DNA of 64,000 bases from Ceratothoa steindachneri (taxonomy: Eukaryota > Arthropoda > Malacostraca > Isopoda > Cymothoidae), in contig OZ018317.1 of assembly GCA_963969495.1 (NCBI GenBank), positions 33,543,503 through 33,607,502 on the forward strand, in the 5' to 3' direction. Under the pieces are notes generated by a model. That model did not search any database. It was not told the DNA's origin and worked only from the letters and a program-made list of their open reading frames with translations. Made by a program: the position numbers and the translations under genes. Of the stretch, positions 1 through 9,989 are shown piece after piece. Positions within the stretch are counted from its first letter, which is position 1. Every line of letters begins with the position of its first letter.

Positions 1-555
1 TGCAGGAACTGAGCCCGGGATGGTGCAGAATGCGGGTATTAGGGCAGGTGAGCGGCCATTCCTTTCCTTTTCGGTTGTAGCATGGGCATTGTCTCTCATG
101 TGAGATCGGGGTCCCCAAATAAAGGCTCTAAGGAAGTGAGCAAAGGCAAAATATGTGTATTTTCGAGTTCCTTATACATGTGCTTCGTAAACTATATCAG
201 TACCATTCACCTTCAATATTTAGCTCAAAATTTCACCCTCCCTTGACTAAATTTTCTTGTTTTATCGTCTTACTCTTCCTCGTCTATAATTTTATATAAA
301 ACAACGGTCGAAATATTTTTTTTATTCCTTATGTATGTCTATGAATATGTTGATGTAGGTTTGTATTTGTGTCCAATACATTTGAAAATTAAAATAAAAG
401 TACAAGTTTCCTAAAATATCTAAAATGGCGACGAAATTGAAATGTTTGAAATACTAATATCAGTATGCGGTATGTTGCATTCAAAATGTCTTAATATAAT
501 AGATCATATTGGTTGATTAATATGATATTCCATGTCGACAGGATCTGATAATGGT
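1..555. other. AT-rich stretch, nothing recognised
   Basis: I see no coding similarity, RNA gene or long repeat here. The sequence is AT-rich and every frame is interrupted. Confidence 0.4.
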
Positions 556-582
556 ATGATAATGGAGAAAAAACGTAACTAA

Positions 583-1195
583 ACCGAGGAGGAGAGAAGC
601 CTGATACTCACGCTGCAAGAGGAGGGTCTCAACTGTTGACAAATTTCCCAGAAGGTCGACGGATCACATTCCGGTGTTGCAGAAGTGTTGAAGTGAATCA
701 GAAAAAAATGGGAACATCCAAGATCAATCTTGTTCTGTACGACGAAAAGTCATTGCGGAACATGACAACAGGTCTCTGCGTCGCATGAGCCTCTAGGATC
801 GCCAGAAAACCGCAGTGCAGCTGCAATATGAGTGGGCAGAGTGCGGCCAGGTTAATGCATCCGTCAGAACAGTCCGTCGCAGACTGCTTGTACAAGGTCT
901 CATGTAAACCTCTCTAGTAGCTGCTGATCAACCTTCAGCAGAAGCGACGTCGACTGGTTTGGGCACGTGCTCACCGCAACTGGACTATGTGTCAGTAGGG
1001 AAATGTCTTCTGCTCCGACAAGTCCAAGTTCCAGTTGGTCTTGACCCCAGGCAATGTTAGAGTGAGCAGGAAGACCTGGTAGCAGTAAAATAGAGAGTGC
1101 ATAGTGCCAACAGTAAAGAATGGTGGCCGCATGGCAAGTTTAGGAGTGGGTCGTATTACCGTTTGTGATGACAGCTTTAATTCAGAGAAGTACCA
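583..1195 (+). pseudogene. Tc1-like transposase, N-terminal half, decayed
   Basis: A broken Tc1-family (DD34E) transposase can be followed across shifting frames. It begins with the helix-turn-helix part (ERSLILTLQEEGLNC followed by a stop, then QISQKV). The second HTH follows (RSLRRMSL, DRQKTAVQL, WAECG, NASVRTVRRRLL). The start of the catalytic core comes next (WARAHRNWT, CSDKSKFQL, where SDESKF is usual), and it ends near FNSEKYQ. The second half of the core, with the other two acidic residues, is missing. A mariner-type transposase remnant follows immediately in the same orientation. Several stops and frameshifts make it inactive. Family assignment is by recognition of the motif series, not by a search. 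Confidence 0.8.
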
Positions 1196-1998
1196 ACCAG
1201 TCCTGAGAATTTAATGCTGTCCTCAGCATGACTGCGCTCGTGAAGAAGAATATCTCGGTGGCCACAGTCTCTAGGACCGTCAAGTAGGAGGGCAGCAAGA
1301 GATTGAGGTGCGTGGAAAGTCTCTGCTCACCGGCCGTATGAGAGAACAACGTCGGGAGCGCTGTCGTCGCCTTCTCAACGAAATGAGTCATGGTAATCGA
1401 ATTCTCCTTTTTTTTCTGATGAGAAACTTCACGGTCAATCCGGTTATCAACATGCAGATGACCGCGTTGTAAGTTTCGGCCTGGACGTGTCTGAGGTTCG
1501 CTACGTGTCCACGACCAAGCACCGGCATCCAGGATGATGTTCGGCGTCTTGGCTTCGAATAGCGAGAAGATGCCGCTGGTGTTGTTCGCGGCCAGTTACT
1601 GGCTTACCGCATCCGATCACAGGGATATTTGGCCGCGAAAGTCCAGCCTTGGATAAGAAAGATCACGAAAAAGACGAATTACGTCTTTCATCAGGACGGT
1701 GCCCCTGCCCACACGGCCAAGACTGTGCAAGAGTGGTTAGGATCGAGCAAGAACTTGTGGTCGAATGACTTTTGGCTGCCCCACTTGCCCGTCCACAATC
1801 CCCTCGACTAGAGCTTGCGGGCGGATGTCGAGGGCAAGGCTTGCAAGGTCCGTCACAGCAACGTCGACGAGCTGAAGTCCTCTGTCAACGGAGAGTGGGC
1901 CAGCAAGATGAAGAACTTCGTCCGCAACGTGTTCGCGGCCTTCAGGTCTCATCTGGAACGCCTGCTCTCTTCTGAGGTTGGCCACATTGATTAATCTT
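1196..1998 (+). pseudogene. mariner-type transposase, C-terminal part, decayed
   Basis: This is the C-terminal two thirds of a mariner-superfamily transposase. In order one sees LLTGRMREQRRERCRRLLNE, a FSDEK-type block carrying the first catalytic Asp, then EVRYVSTTKH and a decayed GVLASN segment. HQDGAPAHTA carries the second Asp, and HNPLD the third acidic position. There are 36 residues between the second and third, close to the DD37 mariner/maT group. Right after NPLD a TAG stop at about 1809-1811 sits where an aromatic residue is usual, but the same frame then runs on through ADVEGKACKVRHSNVDELKS to a natural TAA at about 1993-1995. Earlier frameshifts add to the damage. The N-terminal region is absent because the copy abuts the Tc1 remnant. 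No terminal inverted repeats were found. Confidence 0.85.
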
Positions 1999-2119
1999 GC
2001 AATTTAAAGATATATTTATATGTTAAAATAAGAAAAAACTTGTATAATTTCATTGAAACTATCATTGTGTCTTTTGTTGAAAGCATCGTAACGAGTGTGA
2101 CAAGAATTTTGCAATACCC

Positions 2120-2224
<105 letters not shown>

Positions 2225-2300
2225 CAATACCATGATAGAGCAGCCACCATGCTTTATTGTTGGTACTCTGTACACTCGATTACACTCCTCCCCTAACCTA

Positions 2301-2348
2301 CTTGTGATTCTAATGTTGCCTGGGGTCGAAACCAACGTCGGACCATAA
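2301..2348 (+). pseudogene. degenerate 2A-like motif, relic of a LINE N-terminus
   Basis: The frame ends LVILMLPGVETNVGP followed by a stop. This resembles the hydrophobic run plus D(V/I)ExNPGP motif seen near the N-terminus of some non-LTR retrotransposons, and found intact in this window at 48036-48062. Here the aspartate is missing (GVE for GDVE) and NPGP reads NVGP, so it should not work as a 2A. No endonuclease follows. It is probably a short 5' LINE relic. Confidence 0.45.
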
Positions 2349-2400
2349 GACACATCCTCAGTGTTATTATTGAATTTTATCTCTCCGTAAATAATTAACA

Positions 2401-3745
2401 GTGTGCGTGCGGTCTTTAAATGTTAAATTTAATGTGTACTCTAATTATAGATACCTGGGGAACGACCATTGGATGACCACCATCAAGGAATGCTGGTCGA
2501 CGCAAAAACAAAGCCTACTTGGGAATGACAGCGCAATGGGTGGAACAAAAAGACCAGTGCTAAACAGCACGCCGTTCTGGGTTCTCTCGGTTCCGATGGC
2601 ATCACACCTTTCAGGTCCTCATCTAGGCCATGTTGGACATGCATGTCAAGTTTAACATCTAGAGCAAGGTCACGAGGGAGGCAACGAACAACGGTAACAA
2701 CTTCCACAAACCGTTGGTAGTAGAGTTTGGCTTCGAGAGTAGTGTATCGCCAAAGCTTCCAGCTGGTGGCTCTGACAATGACGGCGTCGGATCCAACGTG
2801 AAGGCCCAGAAAGTAGATGTCTAGGTGGTTAGGTAGGGTGCTCTGGAGGCCTTCAAACTTGATAAAACCATCGTTTAGATCTTATACGGTGGAAATGGCG
2901 GGTAGGAGTACGACCTGGTAAGGTTATCAAGCTCAAACGTCACACCACCTTCGGGTCCGTGTACATGAGAGACTTGGTGAAGACTTAGGGTCAGTGAAAC
3001 CATGACGCCATCTAGAAAAAGCCGGGGAGGATTTTGGTGACCTCTACTGCTAAGCGCTGGAACTCCACGTTCGATTCCGTCAAACTCATGAACGCAATTT
3101 TGACAAAAGGAAATGGTAAGCGCTGAACAGGGTCATGACACAATTGAAGATGCAGAGCTTCAGTCAGCGCTATATCGCCAAGGCTTTGGAAATTTTGCCT
3201 GGAAGGAACCGTGCGTAGCTATAGTGCATCCTACCCATTGTGGAAATCACCTTGATGAAGCTGAGGGAGACGAGAGCTCTAACTGCCCTGTATTACGAAT
3301 CGCTGCTAGACGCAATATTGGAAGACATCCAGAAGAGGTTTAAACCCCTCTTCATAGACCTTGATTGTCAGATAGCTGCTGCCTTTTACCGAGCGTTCAG
3401 TCTCACCTGGCTGGAACAGCAAGACTCAGGACAAATCAGCAATACGAAGAAGACCAGGGGGATAGCAACGGAGACAACAATAAGTTAGCTGTCTAACGAT
3501 GCCAGAAACATCTGTGAGTTGGAGGATGTCAAGCCTTGGCTGGAGAATGTTTAGAAGAAAGATGACAAGCTTACCTTCCGCAATGCGCCAGTCCTGATAC
3601 GTGTATTCACCAAATATAGCACATATATCCTTTCCAGCAGCTTGATGTAATGCCTCTTCTTTATGGGGAAGGGCTTATTCATGGCCAAGAGAACCATTCT
3701 CTCCGATCTTAGTTTAAAGAGTCTCATTTTCATCAAGGTAAATAA
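2401..3745 (+). pseudogene. hAT-family transposase remnant
   Basis: A heavily decayed hAT-type transposase. The best segment lies at 3240-3488: ALYYESLLDAILEDIQKRF followed by DLDCQIAAAF and LTWLEQQDS, a block typical of the region ahead of the hAT dimerisation domain. Further on (about 3605-3740) a frame reads KYSTYILSSS, then MGKGLFMAKRTILSDL and LIFIK. This corresponds to the hAT C-terminal dimerisation motif, normally SSAAVERLFSxG...KR..L...FE.L.F. Stops and frame changes occur throughout, and the N-terminal DNA-binding region is unclear. I did not find ends or a target duplication. It differs in sequence from the better-preserved hAT at 6809-8588, so it is a separate family. Confidence 0.65.
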
Positions 3746-3789
3746 AGTTACAACTATTATACACGGAAGTGCCCAAAGTCCTGGGATAG

Positions 3790-4650
3790 GTAGCTAGTAT
3801 CATGCATGAGCTCCTTTAGCCTGGCGAAGTGCTGCAACTTGAGATGTCAACGATTTCACAAGAAAGATAGACCTCTGGAGAGATGTTGATCCATCTCGTC
3901 TCGATAGCTGTCCAAAGTTCCTTCATATTTGTAATTACCAGATCTTGGGTGCAAATAGAGTTGAACACCACGCCACATAAATGCTCGATTGGGTGAGGGT
4001 GGTGGCTAAACCATTTGTCGGAACTCTCCAAAATGTCCCTCGAACCAATTTGGGGTAACTTGGGCCCGGTAACAAAGTGCATTATCCTCCTGAAATACCC
4101 CATCATTGTTGGGTTATTGAAGTCAAGGAATGGATGCAAATGGTCAGCAAACATTGTAACGTAACGATCACCAGCCAATTACATACATATTTAGGCGGGT
4201 CAACGGACGCAGCCCATGCCACGTAAACACACCTAACACTAATGTGGAGCCACCACAAAGCTACGCGGTGTCTTGTTAAAAACTGGGGTCCATGGCATCA
4301 CGAGGTCTGCACCATATCTGCCTTCAGCCAGAAACAATTGGATCCGTGAATCATTAAACTACACCAGTTGCTGTCAGCCCCCACCGTTCAATTTGCGAGA
4401 TCACGAGCCCCCCTCTGGGGTGCTGTATCCGGTGTTATGATGTTTACAAGTGCACTCTGGTGTGTCTTCTGCTCTCAAATCGTAAGGGAGGTAAATAACG
4501 CTGCAGTGAGCTGATAGATATACGCCTGGTACCTACTGCATTGAATGCAGTCTCGATTTGAGTTAGTGTTGTTTGTCTGTTACCAAGGGCAATTCTTGTC
4601 AGACGCCGGTGGTCACGATCATCAAGAACCCGTGGTGGTGTCTGCACTGA
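3790..4650 (-). pseudogene. Tc1-like transposase remnant (DD34E), minus strand
   Basis: Reading from 4650 down to 3790, the N-terminus shows a Tc1 DNA-binding segment (RVLDDRDHRRLTRIALGNR, TLTQIETAFNAVGTR). A broken middle follows (ESRIQLFLAEGR, matching the SDESRF block). The C-terminal half is AGDRYVTMFADHLHPFLDF, then a decayed QDNAPCH region, then HPIEHLCGVV, NMKELWTAIETRW and NISPEVY. The Asp of QDN and parts of PDLNPIE are replaced or lost, and there are frame breaks near 4180-4440. Length and motif order match a full-length Tc1 transposase of about 340 residues. It is dead. Terminal inverted repeats were not identified. Confidence 0.82.
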
Positions 4651-5076
4651 TCACAGTTTGCGGTAATGCATTCCATGAGGTATTCTCAGTACACACGTTA
4701 TATCGTAAAAGGAGGGATTTAGAATATCTGCACAGGTTCAGAAATGGAATGTCATATCTCTTTCGAATGATATATAAGGCTTTTATGAAAGAAATAAAAT
4801 ATTAAGAATACAAACCCTGGTTTAGCCATCCCCACCCCCTTTACGGGGGAAACTTGTGATCACTAACAGCCATTTGGGCTGTTGGCCTCAGGCCTATTTG
4901 GCCTTTGAGCCCGCATTTTTCAACGCCCTTTCATTATGTTTTTTTTTTTTACGATTTGTTTAAATGACCATTGAACCACTTTAAAGTAAAAGAAAACAAA
5001 CAAACACCTTTAAATACAATAAATACTTTATTTTTTAATTATTAACCCACACCCTACAAAAATTCATTCATTCTGA

Positions 5077-5862
5077 GGATCTTTTCTTTTATTACGACGG
5101 AATTTCGTCTCCTCAGCCAGATGGCTGAACGACCGGCTGAGGATGCTGAACTGACTTTCTCATCCACAGGAATCGAGGGGTGGGATCATTCCGGTTATAA
5201 TTATTTGGGGGGTGGGGGGGCAAATAAGCGGAAGTTAATTCTTTTATTTTTATGTAAATAAAATTATATTTTTGTACATGCCTCTTTAAATAACCTTGAG
5301 CTTTGCCATTGCCCAAATTTTACCTGACCTCGTTGCACTCTTATCTCGTTGTTCCGCGCGTCGAAACTCGTGGCGTTCCGTTCCTTGTCAGTTCCCCTTT
5401 AAGTTATTGGTCCCTCCCCCATAGATATAATATAGTATTGATATAATGTAATGTCATACCACGACACACAGTCTTTAATTATAGATAATAATGTTTCTGC
5501 CGATCTATCAGAAACTGCATACACGAAACACTCGCACCAGCCAATATGCAGTATTTAATTATAGATAATAATGTTTCTGCCGATCTATCAGAAACTGCAT
5601 ACATGAAACACCAGTGTGTTTCCCTACAAATCCCTCCGAAAACCCCCTACACTGGTAAAAGCCTCCAGAGGTTGTTCTTTTTTAACAAGTTCGTACGTTG
5701 TCATTTTTTTAAGGGTGGAAATAATGCTTATGTTTCTAAAACAGAACAAAACCCAAAGGATATCGTAACACTAAAGATGTCACAAGCTACTCACTCGAGT
5801 AACCGGCCGTTCAGCCATCTGGCTGAGGAGACGAAATTGCGCCATAATAAGAGAAAAGATCC
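5077..5862. mobile_element. Foldback/MITE-like element with 60-nt inverted arms
   Basis: Positions 5077-5136 and 5803-5862 are inverted copies of one another, with about 5 mismatches in 60. Both contain the palindromic core CAGCCAGATGGCTG. The interior holds no transposase frame. It holds an 80-bp tandem duplication and AT-rich DNA. The size (about 790 bp), non-coding interior and inverted ends suit a non-autonomous DNA transposon, although the true outer ends and target duplication could not be fixed. Confidence 0.65.
5474..5613. repeat. 80-bp tandem duplication
   Basis: The segment starting TTTAATTATAGATAATAATG at 5474 recurs exactly 80 bp later at 5554, with about 60 nearly identical bases (one change, CACACG to CATACG, near the end). 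It lies inside the foldback element. Confidence 0.9.
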
Positions 5863-5879
5863 CATTCTGAGTTTCTTTC

Positions 5880-6416
5880 TTCAAACACCTTTTTTTCTTT
5901 TTAACAACCGGAAATTCTTCAATTTTTTCTTTCTATTACTATTATTCTCATTTCCATCTTCTTACCTGCCTCCTTCTCCTCCTGCTCCTATTCATTCTCT
6001 TGCCTCTCTTCCATTTCGCTATTTCTTTTTGTATCCCTCTTCTTTTCTCCTCTTCTTCCTGTCTTCTTTTCTTTTCTTTCTTATCCATCTCCTATTCTTT
6101 TCCTTCTCAACTCCTCCTATTTCTTATTCTCATCCTTCTTTATTTTATTTTTCTTTTCCACCTATTTATTCTATGCGTCTCCCCCTCCTCCTCTACTTCT
6201 CTTCTTTTTCCTCTTCCGTCTCTTCTTCTTCTTCTAATCCTCATCATTTCTTAAACTTCTTCTACTCCTCCCCTTCTTTTTTCACTTCTTTCTTCTCTTC
6301 TCCTTCTTCTTTCCTTCTTCTTCTTCCTCTTCTCATCCTCACCTTCTTTCTCTTTTTATTCTCCTCCTCTTATTCTTATTCTTCTCCTCATGCATTTCTT
6401 TCTATTTAATACATCC
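5880..6416. repeat. Polypyrimidine (C/T-rich) tract, over 500 bp
   Basis: Nearly pure pyrimidine on the plus strand, built from TTC, TCC, CTT and TCTTC variants. The 287-residue open frame here (Ser/Phe/Leu/Pro only) is a low-complexity artefact. Such tracts can form triplex or H-DNA. Confidence 0.9.
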
Positions 6417-6716
6417 CAAAATTTCTGTTCTTAAATTATATTGTTAGGGACAAAAGGAGTGTCTTCTCCACTTCTCATATAGCTCTACTCGTTTTTAGGC
6501 ACCAGTAGCTATTTCCTCCGGATAAGGATTAACATTTAAAATCTATTTTAGAAATAATTTCGATATAAATTTCGAATATGCAAAAGAATAAAATAAAAAA
6601 GTAGCCATGGTTAAATTTTTATCAATTTTCTGAACTTCACCACTACTACTACTACTAATAATAATATCTTGACTTAGAAAACTTCAAAAACATACCAGGT
6701 TACTCATCAACTAACC

Positions 6717-6737
6717 CCCCCCCCCCACACACACACA
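6717..6737. repeat. Poly-C plus (CA)n compound microsatellite
   Basis: About a dozen C residues run straight into ACACACACAC. The same compound structure occurs at about 50549-50568. Confidence 0.9.
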
Positions 6738-6808
6738 ATTTTATCATTCTTTGCACTTCTTCCAAAAAATCCCGTTCTAAAAATATATCCAAAGCATTAT
6801 ATAATAAC

Positions 6809-8588
6809 TAGGGGAGTTAAAAGTCAATAAAGTCAACTTGTCTTTTGCAAGACACTTTCCTCTAGAACAGCTATTAATGCATTAAAAATTACTGTGTGGG
6901 GTATAGTAACAAAGTTAATAGGTCAACAAAAAGTTAACTTTTACACGTCAGGTCAACAAACCATTTATGTCAAGAAAGTAAAAAATATAGAATAAAAATA
7001 TATCTGATAACTTTTCGCCTACTAATTAGCAGCCGGTGGCCTACCAATTAGCAACTCCTGCCTTTTTCAGTTGCTGTTTAACGGCTATTGTGCGCGTTTG
7101 TGCTTGTTTTTTGGTGGTCTTTTTGGGAGTTTTGAATTATATATATAGACGTGTTTAAAGTTGGGATGCCATCTATTTCTAAAGTGCGTGCTGTAATTGA
7201 AAAATATCCCAATGAATTCATTTGTTCAGGAAAAAAATGACTTTATTGTCAAATTTGTTGTTATAGTGAAGCACGAAAAAAACCTTTTTCGTGGAAAAAC
7301 ATCGTTCGACTCAAAAACACCAGCGTAGCCTGCCTAAACGTTATGAAACTGGAAAAACACAAACAGTGTTAAAGTTAAATTCTTGAGATTTTACTGAAAA
7401 GCTAGTGACTACATTTTTGTCAGCCGACATACCCCTTCATAAATTGTGCCATCCTCATATAAAACAATTAGTTCTCTGATTTGGGGTGACAACTTGTAGG
7501 TCAATATCCATGAAAATGGCCAAGAGTGAATCAGCTAGGATAAAAAAATTATTAACGGGAAAACTAATTTTCCTCGTCGTTGACGAAAGTGAAGTAAGAG
7601 GCTCTAAATATTTGAATATACTTGCGAGAATTATTGATGTTCCATTTAATCAAATGTGATGTTCTTGTCGGATCTGTTAATGCGCAAAATGTCATACACA
7701 AGATTGATGATGCCATAAAAGAATTTAAGATAGCAAGAGAAAATTTCTGCTTACTTCTATCTGGTGTAGCTCGTTATATGGTCTCGGCTGGAGCAACAGT
7801 CAAGAAACTTTTCCCAAGGCTTTTCCATGTAACATGTGTGGCACGTCTGTTACATAACTGTGCAATGCATATAAGATCATTTTATAGTGAAGTCGATGTT
7901 CTAATTGCATGCGTCAAGGCATCTACTGCTAAAAATAAAGAGAGGAAGGCGGCTTTGTTTCAAGAAATTGGTACTCCCGTTAGAACCAATTTGAACACGT
8001 TGGGCAAGTTGACTAAACGCTGCTTTCTATTACGCAGACAATTTTCCAAGCGTCAAATGCATTGTTGAGAATTTTGAAGGTGATGGAATTATCGTCCGCA
8101 AGGCTAAAGATAGTGTGTCTAAGAAAAACCTACCAACACAACTATCCATTAAAATGAATTACAGTCAAATTGTTCGCTTGCTGCCTAGGATGGAAGCAAC
8201 TGATTTCACAATGAAAGAGGCATATGAGACTCTTACTACCATTAACTTTGATGACGATCTTTGTGAGATCAAGCAGTACATTGAAAGAAGACTTAAGGAA
8301 AATGATATGTGTGAGATAGTTGAACTCCGTAGGCCTGAAATATCACCAACAATTTATTCTTATCTCCTTAAATGTCAGCCAACAACAGCGTCTGTGGAGA
8401 GATCATTCTCCATGCTTAACAAACTCTTAAATAGAGACCGCAACTTTCTGCCGGAAAATATTGGAAAATACTTTATTATGTACCACAATCATCAAACGAT
8501 GGAGTAAGTAAGTAAAGTTTCGTTCAAAGCAGTCATTGAAAATAAAGTCAACTTTATACAATTTGTAGGTCAACTTTTTACTGCCCTA
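6809..8588 (+). mobile_element. hAT transposon with both ends and 8-bp target duplication
   Basis: The element begins TAGGGGAGTTAAAAGTC at 6809 and ends ACTTTTTACTGCCCTA at 8588, so the ends are short inverted repeats (TAGGGxAGT). They are flanked by a perfect 8-bp duplication, ATAATAAC, at 6801-6808 and 8589-8596. Eight base pairs is the hAT hallmark. GTCAAC/GTTGAC subterminal repeats occur near both ends. Total length is 1780 bp and the element encodes a broken transposase. The perfect duplication argues that insertion is younger than the surrounding relics, although the ORF has already decayed. Confidence 0.92.
7166..8507 (+). pseudogene. hAT transposase with CGGBP1-like N-terminus, frameshifted
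   Basis: The ATG at 7166 gives MPSISKVRAVIEKYPNEFIC, followed by a stop. The same frame resumes with LYCQICYCSEARKKPFSWK, a zinc-finger head like that of the CGGBP1/hAT group. VVDESEVRGSKYLNIL then carries the first catalytic Asp. The largest open pieces are 7622-8068 (IDDAIKEFKIARENFCLLLS, FPRLFHVTCVARLLHNCAMH) and 8115-8507 (TNYSQIV-like block, PTTASVERSFSMLNKLL, ENIGKYFIMY). The last of these is the hAT dimerisation domain. Roughly 440 residues can be followed. Internal stops at about 7240 and 7375 and a frameshift near 8000-8070 inactivate it. The neighbouring ends and target duplication confirm the family. Confidence 0.88.
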
Positions 8589-9079
8589 ATAATAACTTTT
8601 ATTTTCAAAAAGTTTCATCCCTAACTATATTTTGTATCGTTGTTCATTTAAAAAACTTTTCCTTAGAAGATTTTTTTTCTCCAAATATTGATCAAAAGTT
8701 CTCCAATATTTTTGGAAACGATCAAAATTCTCTTCCTTTTCTTCCAAAGCAGTTTTTGAATTCCTTTGGTGTTTGAAAAAACAAAATGTTGAAGTTCAGA
8801 AAAATAAATATATTATCCCATGTTTTCGAATTAAAAAAAAATTACAAATCGTGAAGTTCAGAAAATTGATTAAAATTTAGGCATGGCTGCTTTTTTTTAT
8901 TTTATCGTATATTCGAAAGTTTTATCGAAGTTGCATCTAAAAAAGATTTTCAATTTTAATACGAAGTCATTCATTAACTAAGCCAAAATATATTTACTAT
9001 CTTTTCACCCTCTCAAAAATTCACGTTCTTAAAATATCGTTAGTGATAAAACTTTTTTTTATCGGTCCGATTTTTCTGT

Positions 9080-9255
9080 GTGGCTCATTTTTATCGAAGC
9101 AATGCTGGCATTTTTATTGCAAAGGAGTTCGATTTTTTTCCACATTACGTCACCAATGCTGGCAATTTTATTCCATAGCCATTCTATTTTTCACATTACG
9201 TCACCAATGTTAGCCTTTTTATTCCATAGCAATTCGATTTTTCACATTACATCCA
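9080..9255. repeat. Short tandem array, three units of about 55 bp
   Basis: The motif TTCACATTACGTCACCAATG followed by TTAGCCTTTTTATTCCATAG repeats with a period of about 55 bp near 9136 and 9191, with a more diverged unit before. The repeat carries the CRE-like palindrome TTACGTCA, but no gene is attached. Confidence 0.75.
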
Positions 9256-9649
9256 CCATTGTTAAATTACTTCGAGATTTCTTGAGAAGAAAAGACGAAT
9301 TTGTCGGTATGAAACCGCTACAACAACGAGCCTCTTTCCTCGTCCGCGCTCTTCCTTTGGCTGGCTGCCTATGACCCCTTGCCTTCTCGAGTTGATCGGG
9401 TGTATCAGGCTTGACTCCAATTAAATGAATTTTCATTATGCCCTTCTCTCTACAAGGGGGTGTAACGGGGGTGACATGCCCTCCTGGTTCTAGTGCCACT
9501 GATAGTGCATATTCTAACTTAGCCTTATTTCTTCCATATATTTCACTTTTCCCTTTCTTCACTACTTCCTTTACGAACACATTCTTACAAAGTTTCTTGG
9601 CAGGTGCGTATTTTTGCAGCCTAGCTGCAGACCAGCTTCCATCACTCAT
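9242..9649 (-). CDS. Unrecognised open frame, 135 codons
   Basis: A basic 135-residue frame starting MSDGSWSAARLQ and rich in Lys/Arg (KKLCKNVFVKEVVKKGKSE). It includes YALSVALEPGGHVTPVTPPC. I recognise no domain and see no splice or promoter context. It runs into the tandem repeat at its 3' end and lies just upstream of a plus-strand LINE. It may be a chance frame or a piece of a transposon ORF1. Confidence 0.2.
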   Translation of the reverse strand: MSDGSWSAARLQKYAPAKKLCKNVFVKEVVKKGKSEIYGRNKAKLEYALSVALEPGGHVTPVTPPCREKGIMKIHLIGVKPDTPDQLEKARGHRQPAKGRARTRKEARCCSGFIPTNSSFLLKKSRSNLTMVDVM

Positions 9650-9989
9650 TCATCTCTAATTGAATTCGAGAGACATGTAGAGTCACTCTTCCCACTTGGC
9701 TTCGTCAGGGGAGGGAGTTATTATGGTTGCATTTTCGACATCGCCCGTCTCATTTTTGAGCACCAACTTAAACTCTTTCCATCATTGATTGATTCTTGTT
9801 ATGAAACCAGCCTCCATAAAGACAGCCGTGTCTTAAAATCGGAAATGTCTTATTCAGGAGCCCCAAGCTAAAGCAGTTATAAAAAATCTTGATGGTCAGC
9901 CACAGTGGGGTAGTTCGTTTGGCGATCACCCGAATGTAGTAAAGTAGTTTGCAATAAGTAGCGCGCAACCCGATGATATTGCCGCACCC

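Larger units (their letters stand above)
6545..8955. repeat. Imperfect inverted repeat whose loop holds a hAT element
   Basis: The left arm (about 6545-6646, ending TTTTCTGAACTTCACC) is the reverse complement of the right arm (about 8847-8955, starting GTGAAGTTCAGAAAATTGAT). It has small gaps and mismatches over roughly 100 bp. The hAT element at 6809-8588 lies in the loop. This suggests an older foldback or MITE was the target. Confidence 0.7.

Noticed and set aside
5546..6409. 287-codon plus-strand open frame
   Set aside because: It is mainly a polypyrimidine tract giving Ser, Phe, Leu and Pro only. No domain and no codon bias of a real gene.
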